51,321 nucleotides of DNA from Paenibacillus sp. Its GTDB lineage: Bacteria > Bacillota > Bacilli > Paenibacillales > Paenibacillaceae. Below are positions 1-9,762 of the stretch, one piece after another (position 1 is the stretch's first letter; every line of letters begins with the position of its first letter). A program made the position numbers and the translations under genes. The notes beneath the pieces were generated by a model. It was not told the origin of the DNA, did no database searches, and saw nothing but the letters and a program-made list of their open reading frames with translations. The DNA lies in the NCBI GenBank assembly GCA_031254035.1, contig JAIRVF010000066.1, positions 1-51,321 on the forward strand. Direction: 5' to 3'.

Positions 1-90
1 GCCGCTGATCGCCTAAACAAACAGCTTAAAATTCAAGTCGCATAATTCTAAAAAATCGCTCGAGTTTGGACTAGGACAGTCTACACTTTT
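1..90. other. Junction DNA at left edge; possible insertion-sequence end
   Basis: This stretch lies just beyond the point where the exporter reading frame stops. It contains no continuation of the expected ABC ATPase domain in any frame I could follow on the minus strand. Positions 74-85 read GGACAGTCTACA, that is TGTAGACTGTCC on the minus strand, which resembles the TG...CA tip of an IS3-type element. No transposase is visible because the window ends, so the insertion-sequence reading is a guess. What is seen is only that homology to the transporter ends at about position 91. Confidence 0.3.
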
Positions 91-2544
91 TTAGATCGAT
101 ACATTATGAAATTGATTCAATTGTATTTCTTTTACTTCTCGCTTTATTTGCTCGCCGCAAGATACATCGGCTTTTAAATTTCTCAATTCCCGTAATAATT
201 CATTAATTCTCTTCATACTGATCCGGATCCGGGTAAATTCCGGAACTGCATTCAATAATCCGTTTACCGGGCCCGTCATGTAAAGAAAAACGAAAACATA
301 ATTACTAATGCTCCCATGATTGAGATCGGGGAACAACACTGGGAATATGAAGATTGCACATCCTATGACTAGAGTGAACAGCAATTCACCGATGACAAAT
401 ACGTTAGCAAAGGCAATATCTCCTTGTGATCGTTTCACTCGATATGAATCGTAAATATCTACGGCCCCTTTTTGAAAATGGACCCGCTTTTTATGATGAA
501 GACTTAGCTCCTTAAAACCTTCCAGAAATTGAGCAATTATTTTGAAAAATTTGTTCTGAATATCCCTGGTCTGCTCCCAGACCCGATTCGCATGAAGAGC
601 AAAAAAGTAATATAGACCTGCGGTCATGATAATAACTGCCAATGAGATAAGTAAGCCATAAAAGTTGATAAACCCCAGATATATAAAGCAACAAATCAAT
701 GTAACAAAACTTGTTAATCCTCCAATTACTATATTAATAGAACCGCTAATCGTTTCTGTGTCATTATTCAAAACTGGGTAAATTTTTTCTTTTCCAAAGT
801 TCTCGATTCTCTGGTAAGTAGAATTCAGAATCGTATGTGTTATTTCTTTCTTTTTAAGAAATAAAGAATCATTTGTAAACCTAATTAATCTAGTTCTCAA
901 AAACTTCTGTCCAACCACGTACAGTATTAATCCGATAGCAAAATAAACGACTAGACCAAGCGAGAACTTTTCTCTGAAAAGGGATATATTTACTATAAAA
1001 ATAATAAAAGCATTTCCAAATCCGCTTAATAAACTGATTAGGATCATGGAAAATATCGCATTATTGCCCTTTTTGGGAAATAACAAAGACAAAATATACA
1101 TCAACGTATATATCCAAATGGATGCTAAAGCTATTAAAACAGCAATGATTATCGTAATAGGCCCCCAAACCATAACAAATGGCCAAGACATTTCGCTAAA
1201 AAGAACATTCGGCAAAAGATACAAGCCAATCGATAAAACAATTGAAAATGAAATAAGAGATACAATTCCAACTAATGTTGGTTTGGTAATGGGTTTATAG
1301 CTTCGTTGGTGGCGAATCAATTCAAAAATGAGAGAAAAAACTTGATACATCATGTACAAGCATAATAATCCTAAGACGAAAATGCTTAAAGAGGCAACTA
1401 AATCAACTCTTGCGTAAAGATCAGAATCGCTGCTTGTAATCTCCTTCCCCCTTATTAAGTTAAGAATATTTTCTCCTGTATTGCTAACAGCAGCCGAATT
1501 TATGTTAGCTAGTATGACAATACCAGATTGATCACCCGGTAATAATCCTACATAAGAAGAAAAGGTTGGATTCTCCCCTTAGTGAGCTATCTCTCCTTGT
1601 CCTGCTTGATAAACATTCCAACCAAAAGCATAAGAAGAACCGTTTAAAGCTGGCCCAACAGTACGATCAGCCTCATGGGATTTTTTAATCAATTCCTTGA
1701 AAATCTGTGGTATATCCCCCACCAGTCCTAGCTGAATCTTTAGCCATCTCCCCATATCATGGCCGTTAGAAATGATATATCCTGCCGGTGTATTGCCTCT
1801 ATATTTCGGAGATGTGTATTCTATAGGATGAAAGAATCCTCTTTTATAGCTCTTCGCGACCTGCATGCCATTCTGTAAGTGACTGTAATATTGCGTATTA
1901 TGTAATCCAAGCGGTTGGAAAATATGATCCTTCATGTAAGATTCATATGGCGTTCCCGATACTTTCTCAATAATAAGTCCGAGAATATCATAATTAATTG
2001 TACTATATTCGAATTTCTCCCCAGGCCGGTGATCCAAGTTAATCCCTACAATATGGCGCACAGTTCGTTCTAACGCATCCGGACTATTATCAACTGGTAT
2101 TTGATCAATCGTATTAAAAGGTATCCCGGTTGTATGATGCAACAACTGATCGATTGTTAACGATTCCCTTTTTCCTTCATATAAGGCATAGAACCAAGGG
2201 ATGTATTGAGACACTTTAGCATCCAGATTTAGCCTTCCTTCTTGTTCCAGTTTAAGAATAGCTAGCGCTGTAAATGCTTTAGAGTTTGAACCTAACTCGA
2301 ATAGTGTATTTTCGTTAACTTTTGATTCTTTTGAAAGGTCGTCATATCCGTAGCCTACTGCAAGTACATTCTGATCTTCGCTGATAACAGCAACATAAGC
2401 TCCAGGGATATTGTTTTTTTGTAGATTTTCCTTAGCATATTCCAAAATAGATTCGGTTTGACCGCTATCATGATCTGCAAATAAGGAAGGCGTATTACCA
2501 AAAGTCACTAAGAATGATAAAATCAAAGCTATCGCATATTTCAT
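91..2544 (-). pseudogene. ClbP/XcnG/ZmaM-type D-asparaginyl peptidase fused to ABC-exporter membrane domain, broken
   Basis: Such proteins remove the N-acyl-D-Asn cap from a peptide-polyketide prodrug on the outer face of the membrane and help export it. Best start is ATG at 2544, behind AGGCGGGTGA (an ATG at 2565 lacks this). A signal peptide is followed by a class C beta-lactamase/serine hydrolase fold (PF00144). The catalytic S-x-x-K is at residues 93-96 and Tyr187 is in YST, counted from the 2565 ATG; ClbP has the same spacing (S95, K98, Y186). Three membrane helices follow, as in ClbP, then a six-helix ABC membrane domain of the cyclic-peptide exporter type. Two lesions are visible: an in-frame TAA at 1579-1581 inside the H-S-G motif (TCA to TAA is one base), with the frame intact on both sides, and loss of the whole ATPase domain at about 91. 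Read through, it would be about 818 residues. It may be split, dead, or partly a sequencing error. Confidence 0.82.
1579..1581 (-). other. Premature in-frame stop codon in the peptidase
   Basis: The codon is TAA between His and Gly of the third serine-hydrolase motif (H-S-G-E-N-P in the restored frame). The same frame runs open for another 1.48 kb and encodes the end of the peptidase domain, three membrane helices and the exporter membrane domain. A single C-to-A change from TCA (Ser) explains it. Translation could restart only at internal ATGs such as 1359, which would give a membrane domain without peptidase. Confidence 0.8.
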
Positions 2545-2694
2545 AAATCTCACCCGCCTTTTCATCCAGTCGAATTCTTATCTCTGCGAACCTAACTGGA
2601 TGATTATAATTTATTTCTCCACCAAAGTTGCTCTGGATTACCGAAAATCACATCATCATTTTCTTCAAAAAGGCTATTGGAACTTCCGCTTGAT

Positions 2695-4143
2695 TCACAT
2701 CATTTCGTACTGAGAGACAGGCCTATCGCCTTTCTCGATAATACTCGTTATCAAATTGCAAAAATGTTGTGACATTCTTTCCACTGAATCTTTATAGAAA
2801 ATATCACTATTAAATTGAATACCTCCTCCGATGATCTGATCATCGTAAAGCTCTAACGTTAAATCAAACTCCGAAACCTTATTATGGTGATGAAACGGAT
2901 AAATGATTTGCTGCATCTTCTGAGCGGATGTTAACTCCTTATGGAAAACAAACATTACTTGACAGAGTGGCGGTCTTTGCGTATCAGAGGGAATGTTCAG
3001 GGAATCAATCAGCTTGCTGAAAGGAATTTTATTAGCGACGATATTATATACATCCGTTGATATCTGTTCCACCAACTCAGTAAAGTTTATATGATCTGAC
3101 ATGATTGTTCGGATTGGCAGGATATCTACAAAACAACCAATAACATTGTCAAACTGCCATTGCACTCTGTTTGAAACAGGTGTAACAATCAATATATCAT
3201 TTTGATTGGTATATTTATTAAGCAGCATAGCCCAGGCGGCTAATAGAAAAGAATACACGGTCACATTCATTTCCGCTGCTCTTGTTCTTACTTTTTCCGA
3301 CAAAGTTTCATCCAACTTGATTGGCGCAAGATCACCATTAAAGCTTCGTTTTTCAGGGTAAGGGTGATCGGTTTCAAGGTTAAGGAAAGACGGGCTATTT
3401 TCTAAATAGGAAGTCCAATACTTGGTCAATTTAGCCTCATTTTGTATCCAATACTGATTTCGGTCCCAATGTGCATAATCGACGTACTCTAATTCCAATT
3501 TCGGTAGTGACAAATGGTTATCTGTTTGGAGGGAATTGTATATTTGGATGAATTCTCTTAAAAAGATCTCATAAGACCATCCATCAGAAATAAGATGGTG
3601 CATAAATAAACTCAGCACAATCTCAGGGTCTTCTAATTGAATTATCTTTATTTTCCATAAAGGTCCATTTATCAAATCAAATGGCTTTTTAAACTCATCG
3701 TCTATGATTTTTTTAGCTTCACTAAATTTATATTCTGATGGCAAAGCCCGTATATCGGTGTAGTCATAATGGCATTCCATATTCTCTTTAATAAGGATGT
3801 TAACGCTCCCATCTCCCCATTCAAAGACAGAACGCAACATGGCGTGTCGATCTACCATTCTTTCTAAGGTCTTGCGGACTAGACCATCTTCCAACAATTC
3901 ATAATAAATAAACGAGTTGCAAATCGTGGTGACATTCGCTTCACTTAAGAGTTCTTGGAGCAACCAAATACTTTCTTGAGGAAATGAGATTTCATGTTTC
4001 AAACGCTCATCTTTTTTTGCGATTTTATCCTCTGAATGATTGAGTTCCATTGTTCTTTTCTTCTCTAATAATCTTCTTAATAAGATTTTTCTTTTCATAG
4101 GAGATAGTTCTTGCAACCTTGACTGCAGCGTCTCATCGCTCAT
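2695..4143 (-). CDS. Stand-alone NRPS condensation domain protein (probable terminal release step)
   Basis: This 482-residue protein is one condensation (C) domain with a short N-terminal helical region. The active-site motif HHxxxDG is intact at residues 182-188. Residues about 1-30 (an L-S-P-x-K-R pattern rich in Lys and Leu) look like an acceptor docking segment, and the preceding synthetase ends in an acidic Leu-rich tail that could be its partner. The ribosome site GGGGGAG sits 6 bases before ATG 4143. It is the last biosynthetic gene of the operon and no thioesterase domain ends the assembly line. My inference is that this domain releases the chain by joining it to a free amine, as VibH-like and edeine/zwittermicin-type terminal C domains do. 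The amine cannot be read from sequence. It could also act in trans inside the line. Confidence 0.85.
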   Translation of the reverse strand: MSDETLQSRLQELSPMKRKILLRRLLEKKRTMELNHSEDKIAKKDERLKHEISFPQESIWLLQELLSEANVTTICNSFIYYELLEDGLVRKTLERMVDRHAMLRSVFEWGDGSVNILIKENMECHYDYTDIRALPSEYKFSEAKKIIDDEFKKPFDLINGPLWKIKIIQLEDPEIVLSLFMHHLISDGWSYEIFLREFIQIYNSLQTDNHLSLPKLELEYVDYAHWDRNQYWIQNEAKLTKYWTSYLENSPSFLNLETDHPYPEKRSFNGDLAPIKLDETLSEKVRTRAAEMNVTVYSFLLAAWAMLLNKYTNQNDILIVTPVSNRVQWQFDNVIGCFVDILPIRTIMSDHINFTELVEQISTDVYNIVANKIPFSKLIDSLNIPSDTQRPPLCQVMFVFHKELTSAQKMQQIIYPFHHHNKVSEFDLTLELYDDQIIGGGIQFNSDIFYKDSVERMSQHFCNLITSIIEKGDRPVSQYEMM

Positions 4144-4177
4144 TTTGTTTTCTCCCCCATATTAGATTGGTCTGAAC

Positions 4178-4219
4178 AACCCCACAGCTCGAAGCATTTA
4201 GGTTCCTCGCCGTGGGGTT
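4178..4219 (-). other. Intercistronic hairpin between synthetase and lone C domain
   Basis: Arms AACCCCAC (4178-4185) and GTGGGGTT (4212-4219) are perfectly complementary, with a 26-base loop. They lie in the 104-base gap between two operon genes. No U-tract follows on the minus strand, so it is not a classical terminator. It may tune mRNA stability or reduce downstream expression. Confidence 0.45.
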
Positions 4220-4247
4220 ATTCATCCAGATTTTTTTCTGAGTGGAA

Positions 4248-7200
4248 TTAACTATTAAGCAGCTTCTCGATACTTTCGTTATCAAGATCATCTATTTCCT
4301 TAAGCAAGCTCTCTAGTTCATCCTCATCGTTTTTCTTGAGTATTTCGCCTTCAATGAAGCCTGCCATATCTCGAATACTCATGCCTTTAAATAAATCTTT
4401 TAGGGCAATATCCACAAAAAACTTTTGATTTACAGCCATATTGAACTGCATTGCTTGCAACGAATTCCCTCCCAAATCAAATATGCTGCTGTCAGGAGTA
4501 ATTTCATTATTATTATTCAAAACTTCACGCCAAATCGAAATTACGATTTCTTCTATCTCGGTTAAATCAGCTGCATTTGCAGATGTATTTTGCTGGCGAA
4601 CTAAAAATTGTTCAACCATCTTACTCCTATCGATTTTACCATTCAGCAAATGGAGAAACTGTTTGCATACTACAAAATCAGTCGGAATCATATACCGTGG
4701 AAGCTTCTGCATTAGTCGATTGCGAATGAGCGGAGTAGAGTAGTCATCCGCGTCGCCCTTGATAAATGCAAGCAACTGCTGATGGTTGGTTGAATTGGTA
4801 TAACTGCATACACATACCTCAGTGTCTCCAACAATATCCCGGATGGAGGATTCAACTTCATCAAGCTCTACTCTGCAGCCATTGATTTTCACCTGGTGAT
4901 CATTTCTGCCCAGATACTCAAGATAGCCGCACTTATTAAATCGTACCCGATCACCCGTATTGAATAGGGTCTTGACTCCTCTGCCTGAAATATCTAATTT
5001 TATAAATTTCTTATTTGTCAGTTCTTCGTTATATAAGTAGCCCTTGGCTACCCCGTCCCCTGCAATGTATAAGGTACCCCATACACCAATAGGAACTATC
5101 CGTTGTTTGTCATTAAGTACATAAATCCTTGTATTGTCTATAGGTTTACCGATAGGAACTCTGGAAGCATCGCTATCCAGATCTGCCGTGTCAAAACAGG
5201 TAACATCTGCAGAAACTTCGGAAGAACCATACAAGTTAATCAACTGATGCCCCTTCATACGGCTTCGGAATTTGTCAACTAATTCAACAGAGAGCGCTTC
5301 GCCGCTAGATATCCAGAGTCTTAGCTTGGCAAGCATAACATTCAGCTTCAAATTAGATTGAAGGATAAGACTCAACAGAGAAGGGATTAAGGTGATACGC
5401 GTCACTTCATGTTTTGATAAAAACGTAATGAATTCATTAGGACTATTCAAAACACGATCAGGTACAATAACCAAAGGTATTCCGTACAAAACCGGACTTA
5501 GAATTTCACATATCGAATCAACAAAATTGATTGGAGTCTTATGACAACATACCTCATCTTGTGCAAAAGGATATTCGTCCCACATCCAATTCAGCCTGTT
5601 TATCAATCCCTTTTCTAATCCAGCTACGCCTTTAGGCTTTTGTTCACTTCCTGAGGTGTAAATAATGTAACTAATCTCAGAAAGCTGTCCCGGCTCTGCC
5701 GATCCCCCTTGCTTTCTTTGCAAATGATCACCATCAACACTATAGCAAGGTAACTGAAGAACAGTAGCACTATCCCAATAATGGGACTGAGTCAATATAA
5801 ACGCCATTTTGCTATCTTCCGCAATCATTTTTAACCGCTCTAAAGGCAAATTGGAGTCTAAAGGAAGATAAACCGCGTTATGTTTTAAAATTGCCAACAT
5901 TGCAGCAACGGAGTATACAGAACGTTCCATATACACCCCAACAACATGTCCGTGCTGAATATCATTCTCTTCAAGAATGGTGCATAGCTTGTTAACCATG
6001 TCTCCAAGCTGTCTGAAAGTATACGAAACATTACTATCTACTACAGCTTTATTCTCAGGAATTTGCGACACGTTCTTCTCAAACCAATCAATTAATGATT
6101 CATCGGGAAGGTTGTATTGAGAAGATGTATTGAAGTCGTGAACAATCATTTTCTTTTCATCCGGAGAAATGATCTCTAATTCACCTATGCTACGGTTCGT
6201 GTCGCTTACAATTTCATCTAAAATATGCAAGTAATTATTAGCCATATTCCTCATAAATTCGTCGCTGAATAAATGAGTACTATACTCAAACTTAAACGAG
6301 AGAATTTTTTCTTGTTTAACTGCTTCCAATGTAATATCAAATTTAGATACATTTGAATCAAAATCGACAAAACCAATCTCCATATCCTGCAATTCAATTT
6401 TACGATGGCTATAATTCAAGAAATTGAACATGGTGTCGAATATCGGATTTCTGCTATAATCACGCACAACATCCAATTGATTAACGATTTCCTCAAAGGG
6501 GTAGTCCTGATTTTTGTAAGCAAGCAAACAGTTCTCTTTTACTTCCTGTAAGAATTCCTCTATATTTTTGCTTGCAGCAGGGTAATTTCTAAGAAGGATC
6601 GTATTCACGAACATCCCCATCATATTTTTGAATTCAGCTCTTTTTCTCCCCTGAACTGGAGAGCCAATAATGATATCCTCCTGATCGGTATATCGATGCA
6701 ACATAATGTTGTATGCCGAAATAAGGACCATAAACTCAGACATTTTGAGGTTTCCGGCCAACTTCGTAACTTTCTGCGTTAATGATTCACTTGCGTGTAC
6801 AATTAAGGCAGATCCGGTAAAATCTTGAATAGGTGGGCGTGTTCTTTCGGTGGGCAAATCCAAGACAGGGAGTTCGCCCTTCAATTGCTCAAGCCAAAAA
6901 GCTTGCTGTTCCTTGATTTCATCGCTTTGATAGTAATTCATCTGCCATGAATTGAAATCCTTATACTGCAACGGTAGATCCACAACAGGCATATCATGAT
7001 ACAGTTGTATAAATTCATTGGTGAAAATTTCAAGAGAAGTAGCGTCAGCGATAATATGATGAAAATCAAGCAGAAGCATAAATTCGTTGTCTTTTATACT
7101 AGCCACTGCAGCTCTCATTAAGGGAGCCTTGCCTAAGTCAAACGGCATAATAAAATCATCCAATAATGCTTGTGGATCATCGCCACACTCTACCTCCTGA

Positions 7201-9731
7201 ATCTGAAAATCCAAACGTTCGTCTACATGATAGTAAAGGATTTCATCTCGTGTGAAAAAGGAAGTGCGGAGAGCCTCATGCCGATGAATTAATTGATTCA
7301 TGACGTCATTGCATTTTTTTGTATCGAATTTTCCCGTAATCCGTATTGCACTTGATAAATTATAACTGGTGTCATCTTTGTTATATCTGCTTAAGAAAAA
7401 CATTCTTTTTTGTACGGACGATGCAAGATAGTTACCATACGGGTTCACAGGGATTTTTTGAATGTTGGTTCTTTCTTCACTGCCATGATTGATTTTGGCG
7501 TTAACCACCGTTAAAAACTCTTCAAGCGTAGGATTTTGCAATAAGTCGGTGACATCAACTTTGCAATCGATGATCTGCTTTAACATATCAATAATCTTCA
7601 TCGCACGGAGGGAGTCCCCACCAATCAAGTAAAAATTTTCATTTTTATGAATCTCAGGGCACTTTAACACATTAGTCCATATCGCCGTCAATAAAGACTC
7701 TGTATCCATATTGCGATACATCGCTAAATCAACGAGACTATCCTCATCTTCCGTGTTCTGAGCTTCCAACTTTTCAATGCCTATAAAGTTCTCCACGGAT
7801 ATTTCCGATTGATCCATCCAATAAGAACGGCGATTTAACGGATAGAGAGGCAATCTTATCTTTTGATGTTTTTCAGGATCATATATTGTGTTCCAGTCCA
7901 CATTTGCGCCCTGGATATATCGCTTAGCAATGTCTTGCAGCTCATCATTCCCCATGTTCTCAATGTATTTATCAGCGGAAATATAATTAGGTGAGGACAC
8001 AGAGAGTTGAGATTCCACATTAATATATATGCAATCATCAATAATCTGTTTATCCGCGCTTAACATACCCTTTTCCAAGATCCTTCTCACATCCTGCTCC
8101 AATTGGGATATGTCAGTTGCCAATATGGCAATTCGATAATTGTAATGACTCCGGGTCGAGCATGATGAATAGCATAAATCTTCGATCTCTATATGTTGGT
8201 TGCTCAAAACATCTTGGTAAGCTATTAATAATTGCTCCAAGGATGTAACTGATTTAGCTGAAGCGGTAAAAATATATGGAAGTTTTGGATCTCTGGCTGG
8301 CCTTTTTTCCTTGGCCTTTCTATGGACCGGAAGTTCTTGTAAAATAACATGACAATTGGTACCGCTAAAGCCAAAGGAATTTATTCCGCAAATTCTGGAC
8401 TTTCCATCCTCTATCTCCCAATCCGTTGTTCTGTCGTTGACATATAGGGCAGTCCGCTCAAAGCTGATATATGGATTTACTTCATTGAAGTTGATATTAG
8501 CCGGAATTCTTTTATGATGTAATGATAATACCGCCTTCATGATCGAGGCCATGCCGGAAGCGCCAACCGTATGCCCAATATTGGTCTTTACTGTCCCCAA
8601 AGCACAGAACTGTTTTCTTGGTGTAAAATGCTTGAAGGCCGCATCAATCGCACTGACTTCGATGGGATCTCCCAATAAAGTCCCTGTCCCGTGTGCTTCC
8701 ACATAACCGATGTCCTCCATCGAAATACCGGCATTTTCATATGTTTGAATAATCACTTTCTCTTGGGCTTGTGAATTAGGAGAGGATATACGGTTTACTT
8801 TTCCATCATTGTTTATCTCTGCTCCCTTGATAACCGCCCAAATCATATCTTTATCTTTAACCGCCTCCTCATATGATTTGAGGATAAGAACGCCAATGCC
8901 CTCGCCCAATAATGTTCCGCTTGCTTGCTTATCAAAGGTTCGAACCACCTGATCCTGCGTCAAAATATTGTTCATAGGGTTATGTTTCATTTTAACAATG
9001 TTGTCTTTCAAGTTGATTCCACCGACAATAGCCATGGAACTTTTCCCGCTCTGAATCAATAAACACGCTTGATTCAATGCAACCAAGCTTGAAGAGCAGG
9101 CGGTATCTATCATCATACAAGGACCTGACAGGTCCAACGTATGCGCAATGCGACTGGCCAAAATAGACTCATACGTACCCGTTAGCAATAAAGGGGACGG
9201 CTCTGCCGCAGTCCGGGAATAACTGGATTCACAAGCCATATCTCTTCCGATAATAACACTCGTATTGGTTCTTGCTATGGCTTCCCCTCCATACCCAGCA
9301 TCCTCTAATGCCAAATAGGCAACTTCCAAAGGCTGTCTTTGCCAAGGGTCCATATATGAAGCTTCAGAATCATGTATCCCAAAAAATTCAGCATCAAACA
9401 GATCAATATCGTTCAGATATCCTCCAACTTCAAAATGATTGTCATCGAGTTGATTTACCCCAAGTATTTTCTTGTAAAGTTCAAGGTAGGGGCTCCGTCT
9501 TTGTTGTGAAGGTACATCTATACAGTTTTTTTGTTCCAGTAAATTGTCCCAAAATTCCGATAAATCTCTCGCTTTAGGAAAACGCCCAGCCATCCCAATA
9601 ATGGCTACATCTGTGTTTTTTGAATTGGCTTTACTGTAATTATTTAATTCGGTGAGAAGCTGCTTCGCCAGGTCCGGTGAAAGCTTCTTCTCGGATATTT
9701 GAGAAAAGAGATATTGCTTCAGCATATCCAT
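4248..9731 (-). CDS. Hybrid PKS/NRPS: KS-ACP-C-A(beta-Ala)-PCP
   Basis: This 1,827-residue synthetase extends the chain with one C2 unit and then adds an amino acid. The ketosynthase spans about 40-465 with Cys212 in DTACSSS and the two His motifs EAHGTGT and KTNIGHT. No acyltransferase follows, only the KS linker and the post-AT-like YPLNRRSYW segment, so the extender must come from the free AT of this cluster. An ACP (GGDSL) is at about 660-735, a C domain at about 755-1190 (HHIIADA, with Ala for the usual Gly), an A domain at about 1210-1700 and a PCP (GGNSL) at about 1715-1785. The A-domain pocket reads V-D-C-T-I-S-L-A-D-K, close to the known beta-alanine code VDWVISLADK. Its A3 loop is unusual (YTSGSEQKPKG). 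There is no ketoreductase, so the C2 unit should stay a beta-ketone unless acted on in trans. The acidic C-terminal tail looks like a docking element for the next protein. Confidence 0.9.
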   Translation of the reverse strand: MDMLKQYLFSQISEKKLSPDLAKQLLTELNNYSKANSKNTDVAIIGMAGRFPKARDLSEFWDNLLEQKNCIDVPSQQRRSPYLELYKKILGVNQLDDNHFEVGGYLNDIDLFDAEFFGIHDSEASYMDPWQRQPLEVAYLALEDAGYGGEAIARTNTSVIIGRDMACESSYSRTAAEPSPLLLTGTYESILASRIAHTLDLSGPCMMIDTACSSSLVALNQACLLIQSGKSSMAIVGGINLKDNIVKMKHNPMNNILTQDQVVRTFDKQASGTLLGEGIGVLILKSYEEAVKDKDMIWAVIKGAEINNDGKVNRISSPNSQAQEKVIIQTYENAGISMEDIGYVEAHGTGTLLGDPIEVSAIDAAFKHFTPRKQFCALGTVKTNIGHTVGASGMASIMKAVLSLHHKRIPANINFNEVNPYISFERTALYVNDRTTDWEIEDGKSRICGINSFGFSGTNCHVILQELPVHRKAKEKRPARDPKLPYIFTASAKSVTSLEQLLIAYQDVLSNQHIEIEDLCYSSCSTRSHYNYRIAILATDISQLEQDVRRILEKGMLSADKQIIDDCIYINVESQLSVSSPNYISADKYIENMGNDELQDIAKRYIQGANVDWNTIYDPEKHQKIRLPLYPLNRRSYWMDQSEISVENFIGIEKLEAQNTEDEDSLVDLAMYRNMDTESLLTAIWTNVLKCPEIHKNENFYLIGGDSLRAMKIIDMLKQIIDCKVDVTDLLQNPTLEEFLTVVNAKINHGSEERTNIQKIPVNPYGNYLASSVQKRMFFLSRYNKDDTSYNLSSAIRITGKFDTKKCNDVMNQLIHRHEALRTSFFTRDEILYYHVDERLDFQIQEVECGDDPQALLDDFIMPFDLGKAPLMRAAVASIKDNEFMLLLDFHHIIADATSLEIFTNEFIQLYHDMPVVDLPLQYKDFNSWQMNYYQSDEIKEQQAFWLEQLKGELPVLDLPTERTRPPIQDFTGSALIVHASESLTQKVTKLAGNLKMSEFMVLISAYNIMLHRYTDQEDIIIGSPVQGRKRAEFKNMMGMFVNTILLRNYPAASKNIEEFLQEVKENCLLAYKNQDYPFEEIVNQLDVVRDYSRNPIFDTMFNFLNYSHRKIELQDMEIGFVDFDSNVSKFDITLEAVKQEKILSFKFEYSTHLFSDEFMRNMANNYLHILDEIVSDTNRSIGELEIISPDEKKMIVHDFNTSSQYNLPDESLIDWFEKNVSQIPENKAVVDSNVSYTFRQLGDMVNKLCTILEENDIQHGHVVGVYMERSVYSVAAMLAILKHNAVYLPLDSNLPLERLKMIAEDSKMAFILTQSHYWDSATVLQLPCYSVDGDHLQRKQGGSAEPGQLSEISYIIYTSGSEQKPKGVAGLEKGLINRLNWMWDEYPFAQDEVCCHKTPINFVDSICEILSPVLYGIPLVIVPDRVLNSPNEFITFLSKHEVTRITLIPSLLSLILQSNLKLNVMLAKLRLWISSGEALSVELVDKFRSRMKGHQLINLYGSSEVSADVTCFDTADLDSDASRVPIGKPIDNTRIYVLNDKQRIVPIGVWGTLYIAGDGVAKGYLYNEELTNKKFIKLDISGRGVKTLFNTGDRVRFNKCGYLEYLGRNDHQVKINGCRVELDEVESSIRDIVGDTEVCVCSYTNSTNHQQLLAFIKGDADDYSTPLIRNRLMQKLPRYMIPTDFVVCKQFLHLLNGKIDRSKMVEQFLVRQQNTSANAADLTEIEEIVISIWREVLNNNNEITPDSSIFDLGGNSLQAMQFNMAVNQKFFVDIALKDLFKGMSIRDMAGFIEGEILKKNDEDELESLLKEIDDLDNESIEKLLNS

Positions 9732-9762
9732 TGCCTGGTCCTCCCTCCCTAAAGCTCAAACT

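Noticed and set aside
1046..1300. Plus-strand frame opposite the exporter membrane domain
   Set aside because: Its sequence is the antisense of membrane helices and has no ribosome site.
2595..2690. Short minus-strand frame after the lone C domain gene (reads F-E-E-N-D-D-V-I-F-G-N-P-E-Q-L-W-W)
   Set aside because: It has no start codon or ribosome site, begins right after a stop in its own frame, and matches no family I know. A frameshifted tail of the C-domain protein is possible but not supported, since that domain is already full length.
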